NCBI GenBank assembly: GCA_910575155.1
Contig: CAJTDX010000001.1
Location: 1 to 64,000 of the forward strand
DNA length: 64,000 bases
Origin: Lachnospiraceae bacterium
GTDB taxonomy: Bacteria; Bacillota; Clostridia; Lachnospirales; Lachnospiraceae
Direction of reading: 5' to 3'
Below the pieces are notes generated by a model. It had not been told where the DNA came from, made no database searches, and worked only from the letters and a program-made list of their open reading frames with translations. The position numbers were made by a program, and so were the translations under genes. Positions within the stretch are counted from its first letter, which is position 1. Each line of letters begins with the position of its first letter. This document shows positions 25,042-33,263 of this stretch, piece by piece.

Positions 25042-26571
25042 TTATGCTTCCGGCAGCTTCAAGGTCTGTCCGGGGTGAATCGTGTTGTTTGCCAGCCCGT
25101 TCATGACTTTAATTTCATTGTAACGGGAACCGTCCCCAAGCTGCGCCGCCGCAATCGCCCACAAGCTGTCGCCCGGCTTTACTGTATAGGTTTTTACGCC
25201 GCTTCCCGGAATCCTGATTTTCTGCCCGACGTTTATAATATTCGGGTTTGCAATCCCGTTGTGGCTTGCCAGCTTCTGGTATGTAGTGCCGTACTTTGCG
25301 GCAATCTTTGAAAGCGTGTCGCCCGCCTGAACTGTGTAAACCTGTTCTGCGGAAGAAGCGGACCCGGAAGAAGGACTTCCGGAAGGAACGCTTGCAGAAG
25401 GAACGGACCCGGAAGGAACGCCGCTTGCCTTGCTTGCATAATCAGGCAGGCAATATCCCCGGATATAACGCCCGTTTACCTGCAACGCCCGTTCCCCCAC
25501 TTTATTGCTCATATTCCCTTCAATGACCGTAATTGTATTCCCGTTCACCGCTTCCACAATGCCGACGTGTTCAGGATATCCCGTACAGTCCCCCGCCCCG
25601 TTGTCGTCCCAGTCATACATGACAATATCTGCGGGCTGCGGTCTGTATGCGTCGTTCTCCTGCCAGCGTCCCTTTGCCCGGTACAGGTCAATCATTGCCC
25701 CGCACCCACATTCAGTCGGCATAATGTCCGTAAGCCCGCAGACGATACCGACAAAAGAAACGAACGTGGCGCACCATGCGTCCGTATACTTCACCAGATA
25801 GCCCCGTGCAATCGGCTTGTGTGCGTTGTACCCGTCAATAATCTTCCTGTGGCTCCCGTCCGCTTCATTGCTTCCCAGATAGCCCCGTGCGGTCTGCACT
25901 ACTTTGTTTCGCAACTCCTGTTCTGTCATAGTCTTTTTACCTCCTGTCTGATTATTGTTTGCAGCCCCGGAAGCCCCCTTGAAAAGCTCCTGTGCCTTTT
26001 TATATACAAGGTTCCTGCGGCTGCTGTATTTACCCATTACACGGTCAGCAAGTGCCGCCCCGTGTATGTGGTCAAGTTTTACTTTCCCGGCTCCCCCGGC
26101 TCTTCCCGCTGCGGTGTTCCCGACACGCTTTGAAGCTCCCGCCCCTCCCTGATTCTCCAAGTCTGCAAAATATACAAGGCTCTGCGGGTCTTCAATCCCC
26201 ATCTTTACGCCGTGCGTGACGTATGAAAGAATGTCTTCTTCTGCCTGCCGGTCCTGCGCCTGCTTCCCCTGAACGCTCCCCAGAACCTTTGACAGCTTCG
26301 CTTTTTCCTCCGCTGTCGCTTTCCTTCTTGACCAGTCGGAAGCCGTCATGATTTCCCGGTACAGGGTCCCTCCCAGAACCGCTTCCGCTCCTGCGCCCAT
26401 GCCCTGTACAATCTTTTTCAGAAGCGACAATGCCCGGTTCCCGTGCCACTGTACCTTGCCGACGCTCACCGCCCCATTATCATCAGCATTGACGGAAGCA
26501 TAATTTCCTTCATTCGCAAAGATAATTTTCGCCGCTTCCGCTGCAATCTCTCTTTTCAGCTCTTCTTTCAT
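25042..26571 (-). CDS. Modular endolysin: N-terminal domain, CHAP, two LysM
   Basis: 509 residues. The first ~200 ([20 protein letters not shown] ...) look like a separate catalytic domain, perhaps a muramidase, not identified with certainty. Residues ~215-375 are a CHAP amidase/peptidase domain with the catalytic cysteine in [10 protein letters not shown] and the histidine in [12 protein letters not shown] Ser/Pro/Gly linker with SGSxPSxSVPSGS repeats precedes two LysM domains ([33 protein letters not shown]) that bind peptidoglycan. Confidence 0.85.
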   Translation of the reverse strand: MKEELKREIAAEAAKIIFANEGNYASVNADDNGAVSVGKVQWHGNRALSLLKKIVQGMGAGAEAVLGGTLYREIMTASDWSRRKATAEEKAKLSKVLGSVQGKQAQDRQAEEDILSYVTHGVKMGIEDPQSLVYFADLENQGGAGASKRVGNTAAGRAGGAGKVKLDHIHGAALADRVMGKYSSRRNLVYKKAQELFKGASGAANNNQTGGKKTMTEQELRNKVVQTARGYLGSNEADGSHRKIIDGYNAHKPIARGYLVKYTDAWCATFVSFVGIVCGLTDIMPTECGCGAMIDLYRAKGRWQENDAYRPQPADIVMYDWDDNGAGDCTGYPEHVGIVEAVNGNTITVIEGNMSNKVGERALQVNGRYIRGYCLPDYASKASGVPSGSVPSASVPSGSPSSGSASSAEQVYTVQAGDTLSKIAAKYGTTYQKLASHNGIANPNIINVGQKIRIPGSGVKTYTVKPGDSLWAIAAAQLGDGSRYNEIKVMNGLANNTIHPGQTLKLPEA

Positions 26572-26585
26572 CTGTCCTTCCTCCC

Positions 26586-26984
26586 TTACTGTGAACCCAT
26601 GCCGGAAAAATCAGAAAGGGAACCGCACAAGTCCGGGTTCCCTTTCTTTATCTTCTCTAAATTTTCCGCTTTGCTCTTCCAGCAATAGAACGCAACCGCA
26701 AAAGCCGCAACGCCGCCCGTGAATGTCAGCAGGCTTGAAAGCTGGTATATGTCCTTTGCAACCACTACCCACACCGCAACCGCAAAAGCGATATAGTAGG
26801 TTATCATGATTGAAAAGACAATGATTTTTGTAACCTGTATCTTTTCCCGCTTCTGCTTCTTTGTCTGCGTCCTTGCCTGCGCCCTCCTGTACTTTCTTCG
26901 TGCCGCCATTATTCCCCGTGCGTTGAAAACGTACATGAATAAAGCGCATAACACGAACCCGGACGCAATCCATAAAACAATCAT
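26586..26984 (-). CDS. Three-segment membrane protein of lysis region
   Basis: 132 residues with membrane segments near 1-22, 52-75 and 82-100 and a very basic loop ([20 protein letters not shown]) between the first two. It overlaps the neighbouring gene's stop (ATGA), so the two are coupled. It could be an accessory holin; unrecognised otherwise. Confidence 0.6.
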   Translation of the reverse strand: MIVLWIASGFVLCALFMYVFNARGIMAARRKYRRAQARTQTKKQKREKIQVTKIIVFSIMITYYIAFAVAVWVVVAKDIYQLSSLLTFTGGVAAFAVAFYCWKSKAENLEKIKKGNPDLCGSLSDFSGMGSQ

Positions 26985-27412
26985 TCGTCTTCTTCCTCCC
27001 TTTCCACAAGAAAATCATTCTTTTCACAACGGCGCATATATACATTGCTTACATACTTGTAAGCCATATCTACACGCCCGTTTTCCAGCTTGTTTGCTTT
27101 TATGTACTCTTCATAGTCGCTATGTGTTTCAAAGAAATTGTCAAATTCTTCTTTCGTGTGCTTCCTGCGGTTCATACATTCATTTGCAAAGGTCAAGATT
27201 TCATGCCGCCAGCTCTCCACCTTGTGCTGCTGCAAGTCCTTTTCTATCTTGTCAAGCTGTCCTTTTATATCATGATTCATCAATGCCCCTATGCGCTTTA
27301 TGATATACCGCACGGGCTGAAATTTAATGCCAGGGGTCAGGTCAATTATTATCCCTGCCGCCGCAAGCCACGCCAGAATCTCTTTCGCTGTCTGCAATAG
27401 CTCCTGTGACAT
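26981..27412 (-). CDS. Small phage protein with one membrane segment
   Basis: About 143 residues; a hydrophobic segment (ILAWLAAAGIIIDL) near the N-terminus and a charged helical remainder. ATG 27412 has GGAGG eight to nine bases upstream and lies inside the 3' end of the DGR reverse transcriptase gene. Possibly a holin or spanin-like accessory; not recognised. Confidence 0.6.
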   Translation of the reverse strand: MSQELLQTAKEILAWLAAAGIIIDLTPGIKFQPVRYIIKRIGALMNHDIKGQLDKIEKDLQQHKVESWRHEILTFANECMNRRKHTKEEFDNFFETHSDYEEYIKANKLENGRVDMAYKYVSNVYMRRCEKNDFLVEREEEDE

Positions 27413-28493
27413 TTCCGCATACCTCCTTTTTATACATTTCATTCAAACTTTTTCGCAGTCCGTAGCTTTCAAAATGTTTTAATATTCCCCGGTATGAAGC
27501 AACGCTTCTGTCAAGCGTGTCTTTGTCAATTTCACCTATTTTGTAGGCATGGAACATATATTGCAGCCGTCTTTTCAGCTTCTTTGCAGTCTTCTTCCTT
27601 AACTTCCTATGTGTCGCCCACACCCGGAAGCCTACAAACTCAATGCCCATACTTGTCGGGCGTATGCAGGTTTTCTTGTTTAACTGCAAATTCAGCTTCT
27701 TTCCCAGAAATACGGCTATGTCCTGTTTTACCTTCTCCAGATACTTTTTATCATCATGCAAAATTATAATGTCGTCCATGTATCGGATATAGAAGTGCAA
27801 CCTTAATTTGTGCTTGCAGAACTGGTCAAGCTCATTCAGATACAGGTTTGCGAACATTTGAGAAGTCAGGTTTCCTATAGGCAAGCCCACATCATCTAAC
27901 ATTCTGTCAAATGCAACGTCCCCTATATCTGCGCCCAACGGCAATCCGAACTTTGTATCTTCGCAGTCAATGATTTTCGCCATAAGGTCTAAAAGCGGCG
28001 GGTCGTCAATCATCTTTGCAAGAATCTTCTTCAAAATGCCGTGGTCTATCCTGTAGAAATACTTTGATACATCTAATTTCAGATAGTAGTATTTCTTCGG
28101 CTTCCTGTCGGTCTGCTTTAACCAATATTGCAGGCGGTCTATTGCCTTGTGCGTCCCCTTCCCTACCCTGCAAGCGTAACTGTCGAAAATGAACTTCTTT
28201 TCAAAAATCGGGTTCACCTGCCTGTATATTGCGTGCTGCGCCACCCGGTCTTTGAATAACAGTGACATTATCAGGCGTTTTTTCGGTTCGTACACATAGA
28301 AAATATTGTACCTTCCGACGCTGTATTGTCCCCATATCAATTCATTTTGCAGGATAATCAGGTTATCTTCCAGCCTGTCCGTATACTCCATAACGTCCTG
28401 TCTGTATCTTTTGCACTTGATAGCCGCTTTGTATGCACAAAACAGGTTTTCAAAGTCATAGATTTTCGGGAAAATTCCCCGTATCTTCTTCAA
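27342..28493 (-). CDS. DGR reverse transcriptase
   Basis: 383 residues. The catalytic YMDD (IRYMDDIIIL) is present, and the motif LPIGNLTSQMFANLYLN carries the SQ typical of DGR RTs in place of the QG of group II intron RTs. There is no maturase or endonuclease domain. With Avd it copies the template RNA, misreading adenines, and the product replaces the variable repeat. TTG start at 28493 follows AGGAGG at nine bases. It is the last gene of the DGR cassette. Confidence 0.95.
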   Translation of the reverse strand: MKKIRGIFPKIYDFENLFCAYKAAIKCKRYRQDVMEYTDRLEDNLIILQNELIWGQYSVGRYNIFYVYEPKKRLIMSLLFKDRVAQHAIYRQVNPIFEKKFIFDSYACRVGKGTHKAIDRLQYWLKQTDRKPKKYYYLKLDVSKYFYRIDHGILKKILAKMIDDPPLLDLMAKIIDCEDTKFGLPLGADIGDVAFDRMLDDVGLPIGNLTSQMFANLYLNELDQFCKHKLRLHFYIRYMDDIIILHDDKKYLEKVKQDIAVFLGKKLNLQLNKKTCIRPTSMGIEFVGFRVWATHRKLRKKTAKKLKRRLQYMFHAYKIGEIDKDTLDRSVASYRGILKHFESYGLRKSLNEMYKKEVCGNVTGAIADSERDSGVACGGRDNN

Positions 28494-28597
28494 TGGTTTT
28501 TACCTCCTGCAATCAAAAATGTGTCGGGCAAATTTACTCCGGTCCACCACTCCGTTTCAAACGTGATATATTCATTCAGCCTTTCGGCTGACTTTCG

Positions 28598-28633
28598 CCC
28601 TGTAAGACAAAATCCTGATTCTGTCTTACAGGG
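28598..28633. repeat. 12-bp inverted repeat in TR-RT spacer
   Basis: CCCTGTAAGACA (28598-28609) pairs perfectly with TGTCTTACAGGG (28622-28633) around a 12-nt loop. It is in the spacer between template repeat and RT gene, a part of DGR RNA known in the Bordetella phage system to be needed for cDNA priming. It may be part of that RNA. Confidence 0.55.
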
Positions 28634-28774
28634 TTACTAACTATCTTCCCGACAATTCAATCTTCTTCCTACGGTCCCCGGTTCCCCGGTCGCCTTTGGA
28701 ACGGAAAAGAACCCCTTTTAACCCTGTACGCACGGGACACGCTCACTTGTGAACGTGACTTCTGGCTGTAGAGG

Positions 28775-28887
28775 AAAAGCGGAACGGAAGGACACATTGT
28801 TGTTGACGTTAGAACGGGCGTTGTTCAAGTTCAACGCCGCCACTCCACCGTTGGAAGTGTTGTTGAAGCTCGAACCCCGGATAGGCA
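28775..28887 (-). repeat. DGR template repeat (TR)
   Basis: 113 bp aligned without gaps to the 3' end of the variable gene at 29440-29552 (offset 665). There are 11 mismatches, all at TR adenines on the minus strand (24 adenines present, none of the other 89 bases changed). Read in the target frame, TR would give Asn (AAC) or Ile (ATC) at all seven variable residues. It lies between avd and the RT gene, outside any gene; 28494-28940 otherwise holds only the hairpin at 28598-28633. Confidence 0.95.
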
Positions 28888-28940
28888 CGGCAAGTCCTCT
28901 ATAACGGTTCTTTCCCGATATGAAAAAAGCGGTTTCCCGC

Positions 28941-29351
28941 TCATTTCTTTAATGATTTATAATAGCCGCCAATCATGCAGCCTATTTCATTTATCTTGCG
29001 TGAAATATTCTCATACTTCCGCAAGGGCAGGCAGGGTTTCCGGCTCCTTGTATACTGCGGGTCAGCCGCAAGCCTTACAAGGTGGCGTAATACGTCAACT
29101 TCGTTGTCAAGTTCTCCCAGCGTCGTCTTCTTGTAGTGCTTATTTTCCAGTGTCACGACAAGCCGCAAAATTTGAAGCATTGTTTCCCGTATCTCTTCCG
29201 CAAGTCTTCTTTGCGCCCGTGGAAACTGTTCAAGCTCTGGTCCCGTGTATAGTATCAGCTCATAGACTTTATTTTTCGTCTTGAAGTCGTCTGCCGTCGC
29301 ATTGTCCCGTACCGGGTCAAGCTCCGGCAGTCCCTTTTCTTCTCCTGCCAT
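28941..29351 (-). CDS. DGR accessory variability determinant (Avd)
   Basis: 136 residues, helical and basic, with the four-helix-bundle pattern of Avd proteins (RRLAEEIRETMLQILRLVVT, LRHLVRLAADPQYT, INEIGCMIGGYYKSLKK). In Bordetella phage Avd forms a pentamer that binds the RT and template RNA. It is between the variable gene and TR, the normal place. Start ATG 29351. Confidence 0.9.
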   Translation of the reverse strand: MAGEEKGLPELDPVRDNATADDFKTKNKVYELILYTGPELEQFPRAQRRLAEEIRETMLQILRLVVTLENKHYKKTTLGELDNEVDVLRHLVRLAADPQYTRSRKPCLPLRKYENISRKINEIGCMIGGYYKSLKK

Positions 29352-29381
29352 ATTTCACCCGCCTTGTCTGTTTTGATAGAA

Positions 29382-29403
29382 AGGGCTTGCTGTCGCAAGC
29401 CCT
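29382..29403 (-). repeat. Hairpin/cruciform downstream of VR
   Basis: A 9-bp stem AGGGCTTGC/GCAAGCCCT with loop GACA on the coding strand, 36 bp after the variable repeat. DGR targets characteristically carry such a GC-rich stem with a GRNA tetraloop just past VR, needed for efficient homing. It could also act as a terminator. Confidence 0.85.
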
Positions 29404-29430
29404 CCCAGTGTATCAGTTATCAGTTTACAG

Positions 29431-30489
29431 TTATTCATAAAAAGCGGAACGGAAGGACACATTGAAGTTGACGAGAGAACGGGCGAGGTTCAAGGACAAC
29501 GCCGCCACTCCACCGTCGGAAGTGTTGTAGAAGCTCGAACCCCGGAGAGGCAGTCTTTCGCCGTTCGTCCTTGCCCAGTACCCGCCCGGTGAAGTCATGC
29601 CCGCTTCCGGGAAAAGTCCTGCTGCAATCAGAATTTTCGGTATTGTAACGCCCGTTACCGCTTCAACGCTCTTGAAATACTGGTTTCTCAAATAACTGTT
29701 TCCTTCGTCTGTCGTCGCAACTGTAACGCTTGTATTTATCCGGGGGCTGCTTGTCTGGCTTGTTCCGTCAATTTTCAATGTCCCTACGGTTCCCGGTTCA
29801 ACCAGCGTTCCGTCCGGCTTAATCGCTTTCCATTCGGTACTACTTACCCCCATACTGCAATCAGATTTCATTGCGTTTCCGTAAGGAATAATCTGTATTT
29901 CACCGTTTACCAGCCGCATACCTGACACCCATTCCCAACAATTCCCGCAAAGGTCAGCAATGCCCGCTGCGCTGTGGTCATGGTTCCATGTTACGGGTCC
30001 GCTTCCTGTCGCCGTCCTGCCGCCGCCGTGTGAACCGTCGATATATGTATTTACGCCCCGTTCCCACGCCTTTTCATAGCTTGCGTCCCAGTTCGTGTTC
30101 CCTCTCGGAATCGTTTTATTTTTTTCACACCATAACACAAGGGCGGCAAAAACGCCGTTCTGTAATAAGTGCCAGCCCTCCCCTTTGTTCCGGCTGAACC
30201 GTAAAGCGTCGTCAAAATTCACATACGCTTTCGGGTCCTTCATAGGCAGGGAATAGGCTCTGTCATTCACGACACAATTCAGGTACTTTGATACCCAAAT
30301 CACATTCTTTTCCACTCCTTCGACAACCCACCACGGCAAGGTTTCCTGTGTGCCGCCTGCAATAATATCAGAATACTTCATCTTCGGAACGCCTACCATG
30401 ATAGACGGCTTTCCTAAATCGTCAAGAATGACTTTGTTATGTCCTCCAAAAGACGCAACCGCAAGGGCTAAATCATCAAAATTTCCCAT
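29431..30489 (-). CDS. DGR variable protein, FGE/C-type-lectin fold, tail tip
   Basis: About 352 residues. The C-terminal ~200 residues have a formylglycine-generating-enzyme-like C-type lectin fold (GIADLCGNCWEWVSG), as in other DGR targets, and end in the variable repeat with residues L, Y, D, S, L, L and F where TR encodes I or N. A conserved scaffold (RGSSF, GGVAAL, FRSAF) surrounds them. Directly after the tail fibre genes, so most likely a receptor-binding protein. ATG 30489 follows GGGAGG; an upstream in-frame ATG lacks this. Confidence 0.93.
   Translation of the reverse strand: MGNFDDLALAVASFGGHNKVILDDLGKPSIMVGVPKMKYSDIIAGGTQETLPWWVVEGVEKNVIWVSKYLNCVVNDRAYSLPMKDPKAYVNFDDALRFSRNKGEGWHLLQNGVFAALVLWCEKNKTIPRGNTNWDASYEKAWERGVNTYIDGSHGGGRTATGSGPVTWNHDHSAAGIADLCGNCWEWVSGMRLVNGEIQIIPYGNAMKSDCSMGVSSTEWKAIKPDGTLVEPGTVGTLKIDGTSQTSSPRINTSVTVATTDEGNSYLRNQYFKSVEAVTGVTIPKILIAAGLFPEAGMTSPGGYWARTNGERLPLRGSSFYNTSDGGVAALSLNLARSLVNFNVSFRSAFYE
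29440..29552 (-). repeat. DGR variable repeat (VR)
   Basis: 3' end of the variable gene, 113 bp matching TR. The final 25 bp before the stop are identical to TR and would hold the initiation-of-mutagenic-homing sequence. Changed codons: AAC to TTC, CTC (twice), TCC, GAC, TAC, and ATC to CTC. Confidence 0.95.
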
Positions 30490-30491
30490 CT

Positions 30492-30830
30492 TTATACCTC
30501 CCATAAAATAATTGTGCAAAGTGTAACATCAAAGTCAATCGGAATCGGCACTTCCCGTGGTTCTTCGTTTTCGTCCACCCCGTCTTCAATCACATCATAG
30601 CGGCGGGCGGGAATGATAATTTGCGCTGCGTACTTCTGCGCCCTGCCGCCCGTCCCGATAACAATTCCGTTTTCGCTGTCAATGCAAATGTCCAGCGACA
30701 CTTCAAAATCTCTTTCCCGGCTTGCCAGATTTACAGAAAGTTCATCATCACCGAAAATAATCTTCTTGCCCTTCACTTCATACTGGATATGATTGCCGGG
30801 CATTTTTTCAACAACCTTGATTTTTGCCAT
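30492..30830 (-). CDS. Hypothetical tail-associated protein
   Basis: 112 residues, beta-rich (IQYEVKGKKIIFGDDELSVN). Immediately upstream of the variable protein gene, with which it may act in the tail tip. No recognised family. Confidence 0.6.
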   Translation of the reverse strand: MAKIKVVEKMPGNHIQYEVKGKKIIFGDDELSVNLASRERDFEVSLDICIDSENGIVIGTGGRAQKYAAQIIIPARRYDVIEDGVDENEEPREVPIPIDFDVTLCTIILWEV

Positions 30831-30831
30831 C

Positions 30832-30996
30832 TTATCTTCCTCCTTCTTTTACAACTTCACGGGTCCTTGCGGCTATGATTTCCGCTGCTTCCCGTTGTTC
30901 CGGGGTTCCTCTCCCCTTTACTCCAAAAGATTGCAGCACATACGCTTCATGCTGCTTTCTTTCTTCGCTCCTGATAATCACATTTGCGCCCTTCAT
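30832..30996 (-). CDS. Small tail-region protein
   Basis: 54 residues from ATG 30996, which overlaps the TGA of the previous gene (TGATG), to TAA 30832. Charged and helical (RSEERKQHEAYVLQSFG). The overlap at one end and the two-base spacing to the next ATG at the other argue for a real gene, though no function is apparent. Confidence 0.6.
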   Translation of the reverse strand: MKGANVIIRSEERKQHEAYVLQSFGVKGRGTPEQREAAEIIAARTREVVKEGGR

Positions 30997-31493
30997 CAGT
31001 AGAAGCCCCCCTTCACAAACACTTTCAGTTTGACTTCCTTTGCGCTTCCTGTATGCGCAATCTTGAAGCCGTTCGCCAGCTTCTCCGTTACTTCAATATC
31101 CCCGACGCAACCGCCGCTGTATTCCAGCACTTCCGCTGTCACGGTATAGTCTAAATGGTTTCTTTCTGTTTTCAGCGCAACGGTCTTCACGGAATCATTG
31201 AAGGGGTACTGCTGCCCGTTTGTCATGGTCAGAAGAATTGTTTCCCCGGTTTCATCTGCCGCCCGCTGGTTCATGTGAATTGTTTCCGTCGCCAGAAGTG
31301 CCGCAAGCTCCCCGGCGTTCGTTATGCCGTCTTCCATGTGGTTGAAGTTCGTTGCGCTCTGCGGGGTCCCCTGCTGCAATACCTCCCCTTCCACGGCTTC
31401 ATGCGTGATTGTCCCGTCGTCGTTTTCAATCTCTCTGTAACGGTTTTCATGCTCTGTAACATGGTCCTGCCACTGCTGCCATTCGTATGCCAT
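30996..31493 (-). CDS. Tail fibre-like protein
   Basis: 165 residues starting MAYEWQQWQDHVTEHENRY. The N-terminus resembles phage tail proteins that begin with a short helical anchor and a 'TPQSATNFNHMEDGI' segment common in clostridial phage fibres. In the run of fibre genes between tail protein I and the variable protein. Confidence 0.65.
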   Translation of the reverse strand: MAYEWQQWQDHVTEHENRYREIENDDGTITHEAVEGEVLQQGTPQSATNFNHMEDGITNAGELAALLATETIHMNQRAADETGETILLTMTNGQQYPFNDSVKTVALKTERNHLDYTVTAEVLEYSGGCVGDIEVTEKLANGFKIAHTGSAKEVKLKVFVKGGFY

Positions 31494-31495
31494 CT

Positions 31496-31807
31496 TTATA
31501 CCTCCTGTTCTACAAATCGGAAGACAAAACGGTATAACGCCCCTTCCTGCACATTAGAAAGCGTTATATCCTCCGTTTTATCTGCCCACAACTGCTTATT
31601 TTTGTTGTAAAGCTGTACCCGTTGAATTGTCGCTTCCGTCCCCGCCTGCGGCGTAATGTTCAGGTAAACCGCCACCCGCCCGTCTTTCAGGCGTTCCCGC
31701 CTGTGAATCGGGATTTTCTTCACTTCCTCATTCACCGTAACTTTTGCATACGCAATGTTATTGTCAAGAAAGCCTTTGAAGTCCTCTATTGCCTGTGGTG
31801 TCAGCAT
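31496..31807 (-). CDS. Hypothetical tail protein
   Basis: 103 residues, beta-rich C-terminal half (GRVAVYLNITPQAGTEATIQ). Two bases from the next gene, 16 bp after tail protein I. Probably a minor tail or fibre component. Confidence 0.6.
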   Translation of the reverse strand: MLTPQAIEDFKGFLDNNIAYAKVTVNEEVKKIPIHRRERLKDGRVAVYLNITPQAGTEATIQRVQLYNKNKQLWADKTEDITLSNVQEGALYRFVFRFVEQEV

Positions 31808-31823
31808 GGTTTTTCACCCCCTT

Positions 31824-33263
31824 TCAAAGTTTTCTGCGGCTCCCGCAAGGCTTGTTTGTATGCCTGAATACCTCCGCTTTCACCGTGCTTTCAATCCCTC
31901 CGCTTCCGGCTCCTTCTCCCGTGTTTCTGTCCGGCACGGTCCCGGCAGCTTTTACGGTATATAAAAAGCCGTCTGCGGCTTCTTCTGCCGCAATCCCGGC
32001 TTCGGAATTGCTCATGACAGTATTTCTTTCAGGCTTTGTCCCGGCAGCTTGCATGAAGAAGGGGAAGCCCTCTGCTTCCCCTTCTGCTTTTATATCCGTG
32101 CCGCTTCCCTGAAATACTGTGTTTCTGTCCGGGGCGGTTCCTGCTGCCGGGACTGAAAACGGCGTTCCTTCTGCTTCCGTCTGTGCTTCTATCCCTGCGC
32201 CCGTCCCTGCCCCTCTGTGGCTTCTCTGTGGCTCTTCTCCGGCGTTTATTTGTCCCGCAGGTGTATTTCTATGCCTGTAAGCCTTTAAAGCCGTTTCTGC
32301 GTCAATCTGCGTGTCTGTGTGCCTGAATACCGTGTTTCTGTCCGGGGCGGTTCCTGCTGCCGGGACTGAAAACGGTTTTTCCTCTGTTTCTGCCTGCGCT
32401 TCAATGACCGTCCCTGCCTGCGCCCCTCTGTAGCTTCTCTGTGGCTCTTCTCCGGCGTTTATTTGTCCCGCAGGTGTATTTCTATGCCTGTAAGCCTTTG
32501 AAGCCGTTTCTATGTCAATCTGTGCGCCTGTGTGCCTGAATATCGTGTTTCTATACGGATATGTCCCCGCCTGCGTCGGCAAAAAAATAAACCCCGCAGC
32601 GTCCGTCCCTACTACAATCACGCTTCCCGCCTGTACGCCCCGCCTTATCCTCTGCGGGTATGTCCCCGCCAGCAGGCTTCCCGTTGCCGGGTTTTTGTAC
32701 AGAAAGAAGTCTGTATGCGTTTCTACCCTGATACCCACGCTTGCCTGATATACAACTTCGTCCAAATGTGAAGAAAGCCTTTTGTACATCATCACGGCAT
32801 TTATAATTTCCTGAAAACTGGCTGTCACCCTGTTTTCCGTTACGTCGCATACAATGTGAAAGTGATGTGGTTCCCCTTCGTACTGATACCATTCTTCAAC
32901 TTCGCTTTGCGGGTACAGTGCGCCCAGTGCTTTTTCAACGGCATATTTTGTCCCCATCTTCTTATGGACTTTTACGCTGCTTTTCAGAATGTCCCGTTTT
33001 ACTTTCAGCGGAAAAGAATAGTCGTACCAGTCAACGTGCATATCGTATGCCAGAATGTCAATCAATGCTTCCGGCAGTTCGTCTATACGGGAATATATCA
33101 GCACATTTTCAATTTCCCCGCTGACCGTCAATGCTTCCTTTGTTACCGCTTCCGCAATCGCCTTGATTTTCGGGTCCTGCTTCAACGCCCCCGGCAGATA
33201 GTCCGCAAAATTCACCGTGTACATATCCCGCCCGGCGTTCCTTATTCCTTTGGGGTTAGGCAT
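31824..33263 (-). CDS. P2 gpI-like tail protein with repeat-rich C-terminus
   Basis: 479 residues. The first ~180 match phage tail protein I (DELPEALIDILAYDMHVDWY; MGTKYAVEKALGALYP). The remainder is unusual: repeated units containing AGTxPxRNTVF and YRHRNTPAGQINAGEEPQRS, from two 213-bp DNA repeats plus partial copies. Such repeats may extend the baseplate edge towards the fibres or bind them. It overlaps the gpJ gene by 8 bp. Confidence 0.85.
   Translation of the reverse strand: MPNPKGIRNAGRDMYTVNFADYLPGALKQDPKIKAIAEAVTKEALTVSGEIENVLIYSRIDELPEALIDILAYDMHVDWYDYSFPLKVKRDILKSSVKVHKKMGTKYAVEKALGALYPQSEVEEWYQYEGEPHHFHIVCDVTENRVTASFQEIINAVMMYKRLSSHLDEVVYQASVGIRVETHTDFFLYKNPATGSLLAGTYPQRIRRGVQAGSVIVVGTDAAGFIFLPTQAGTYPYRNTIFRHTGAQIDIETASKAYRHRNTPAGQINAGEEPQRSYRGAQAGTVIEAQAETEEKPFSVPAAGTAPDRNTVFRHTDTQIDAETALKAYRHRNTPAGQINAGEEPQRSHRGAGTGAGIEAQTEAEGTPFSVPAAGTAPDRNTVFQGSGTDIKAEGEAEGFPFFMQAAGTKPERNTVMSNSEAGIAAEEAADGFLYTVKAAGTVPDRNTGEGAGSGGIESTVKAEVFRHTNKPCGSRRKL
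32121..32546. repeat. 213-bp tandem repeats in tail protein I gene
   Basis: Two adjacent copies, 32121-32333 and 32334-32546, each 71 codons, with a partial third copy following. Differences are scattered. Copy number could change by recombination without breaking the frame. Confidence 0.75.

Noticed and set aside
27342-28493. Group II intron or retron reverse transcriptase
   Set aside because: No maturase or intron RNA, the SQ motif replaces QG, and TR/VR/Avd are present, so it is a DGR enzyme.
32121-32546. Second DGR variable repeat
   Set aside because: The tandem repeats differ from each other at all base types and do not match the template repeat.
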